A program made the position numbers and the translations under genes. The notes below the pieces were generated by a model, which was not told where the DNA came from, ran no database searches, and was given only the letters and a program-made list of their open reading frames with translations. 5,487 bases of DNA from NCBI GenBank assembly GCA_034005145.1, contig JAVEVH010000047.1, positions 1 through 5,487 of the forward strand. Reading direction: 5' to 3'. This DNA comes from JAVEVH01 sp034005145. Its GTDB lineage: Bacteria > Patescibacteriota > Dojkabacteria > SC72. Positions 4,856 to 5,487 of the stretch are shown piece after piece (positions within the stretch are counted from its first letter, which is position 1; every line of letters starts with the position of its first letter).

Positions 4856-5487
4856 TACCTCTTATTATAGTATGCGTTACCCAAAGAGAGAATAGATGCA
4901 CCTGTAAGAAGTATTAATACGTACTGTACTAAGTAAAGTAAGGTAGTATCCTCACCTGCAGTAGCAGCTAATACTACTGTAGAAGTACCTAATACATCAC
5001 CCTCATCATCATCTCCTAATACATCTCCATCATCATCGACTTCACAAGCAGCTGTTGCCTGACAAATAATTGTTCCTCCCTGACCATCTGCAACCTCATC
5101 TCCTCCTTCGTACCCACACTCAGTTGGACATATTCCTGCTGGGGTATACCCACAGTATTTATCAATCATTTTTCCAGATTCCCATGGTTTTCCAATATCT
5201 GGAGTAATATCTATAGATATTGCTTCTGCCATATATCCAGTAGGACTTTCATCAGAGTTCGTAGGGAAACACCATCTATAAGTTGAACATGAGTTTGTAG
5301 CTGGGCATTCCTTTTCTCCACCCTGACCATCTGCAACAAATCCACCTTCATATCCGCACTCTGTTGGACACTCCTCCTCACAAGGAATTATTGGTGCATC
5401 GTTACATGCTACTGTTTCAGATCCTATTACAATATCTCTACAATTTACATCTATAAAAGGCAAATGCTCGTCTAACTCTGTATTATA
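4855..5487 (-). CDS. Cysteine-rich surface protein with sorting-signal tail, 5' end outside window
   Basis: The frame is open to the right edge, so this is the C-terminal 210 residues of a longer protein. The TTG at 5463 is not a convincing start, because in-frame codons YNTELDEH precede it. Thirteen cysteines are visible. Two repeats (residues 40-67 and 120-148, counted from the first visible residue) share CPTECGYEGG, VADGQGG and CxATxxC. Between them is a Cys-poor stretch (74-111). An acidic linker follows (149-167: DDDGDVLGDDDEGDVLG, with GDVLG twice), then LAATAGED (173-180), a hydrophobic helix (about 183-203) and the tail NAYYNKR. That order (spacer, motif, helix, positive end) is a sortase sorting signal. 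The protein is therefore probably exported, disulfide-bonded and anchored to the envelope by the sortase encoded directly downstream, whose start overlaps this stop by one base. The role of the repeats is unknown: adhesion or another surface role would be a guess. Confidence 0.8.
   Translation of the reverse strand, partial: YNTELDEHLPFIDVNCRDIVIGSETVACNDAPIIPCEEECPTECGYEGGFVADGQGGEKECPATNSCSTYRWCFPTNSDESPTGYMAEAISIDITPDIGKPWESGKMIDKYCGYTPAGICPTECGYEGGDEVADGQGGTIICQATAACEVDDDGDVLGDDDEGDVLGTSTVVLAATAGEDTTLLYLVQYVLILLTGASILSLGNAYYNKR
4858..4971 (-). other. C-terminal sorting-signal-like segment
   Basis: This stretch encodes the last 38 residues of the surface protein: LAATAGED, about 21 hydrophobic residues (LLYLVQYVLILLTGASILSLG) interrupted only by a few polar ones, and NAYYNKR. 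The motif resembles LAxTG, known for class E sortases, but has Ala where Gly normally follows Thr. The next residue is Gly, so the reading is LAAT-A-G. Confidence 0.65.
5044..5130 (-). repeat. Cys-rich repeat, copy 2
   Basis: Encodes 29 residues, from CPTECGYEGG through VADGQGG to CQATAAC. It matches copy 1 except for one extra residue (DEVADG against FVADG) and changes near the end. The middle shares a 17-nt identical stretch with copy 1 (CCCTGACCATCTGCAAC on the + strand). Cysteines are conserved at repeat positions 1, 5, 23 and 29 (22 and 28 in copy 1). Confidence 0.8.
5287..5370 (-). repeat. Cys-rich repeat, copy 1
   Basis: Encodes 28 residues, from CPTECGYEGG through VADGQGG to CPATNSC. 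It is followed by STYRWC, which copy 2 lacks. Synonymous differences in the CPTECGYEGG block compared with copy 2 indicate an old duplication held by selection on the protein. More copies may lie beyond the right edge. Confidence 0.8.

Noticed and set aside
5461..5463. TTG start for the surface protein
   Set aside because: Eight in-frame sense codons precede it up to the window edge, there is no signal peptide after it, and no ribosome binding site is evident. The gene is most likely truncated.

Overview
The window is AT-rich (roughly one third G+C by eye) bacterial DNA. It is densely packed, with no gap between genes longer than about 80 bases and several overlaps. A truncated cysteine desulfurase gene enters at the left edge and a truncated surface-protein gene leaves at the right edge. 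The best-fitting source is a small-genome bacterium of the Candidate Phyla Radiation (Patescibacteria). This is an inference from weak or absent Shine-Dalgarno sequences, a half-size MFS protein, short orphan proteins, and a sortase next to a cysteine-rich protein with an acidic linker and an LAxTG-like C-terminal tail. A clostridial-type Firmicute is the main alternative, because iscS-iscU-mnmA clusters are common there, but strong ribosome binding sites would then be expected.

Left third (1-2068, + strand): a sulfur-transfer operon. The 3' part of iscS (cysteine desulfurase) is followed after 6 nt by iscU (Fe-S scaffold), which overlaps mnmA (tRNA U34 2-thiouridylase) by 11 nt. The desulfurase probably supplies persulfide sulfur to both partners. 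This MnmA carries a CxxC...C cysteine set of the kind proposed to hold an Fe-S cluster, which would link the three genes further.

Middle (2069-4179, + strand): a short AT-rich spacer with a TTGACA box and a 13-bp palindrome precedes two overlapping genes for unrecognised, homologous soluble proteins (158 and 159 aa), a tandem duplication. Next come a six-helix half-MFS membrane protein, with inverted repeats around its start codon, and a small membrane-anchored protein with an outside domain containing two cysteines.

Right third (4160-5487, - strand): a two-gene unit reading leftward. The upstream gene (5' end missing) encodes a secreted or surface protein with two copies of a cysteine-rich repeat, an acidic Asp/Gly linker and a C-terminal sorting-signal-like tail (LAATAGED, hydrophobic helix, Lys-Arg end). 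Its stop codon overlaps by one base (TAATG) the start of a gene for a divergent sortase with His, Cys and Arg catalytic candidates. This looks like a dedicated sortase-substrate pair. The sortase gene converges on the small membrane-protein gene and overlaps its 3' end by 20 bp. A perfect 10-bp hairpin lies inside the sortase's membrane-helix codons.

I saw no tRNA, rRNA, CRISPR array, insertion sequence or convincing intrinsic terminator.
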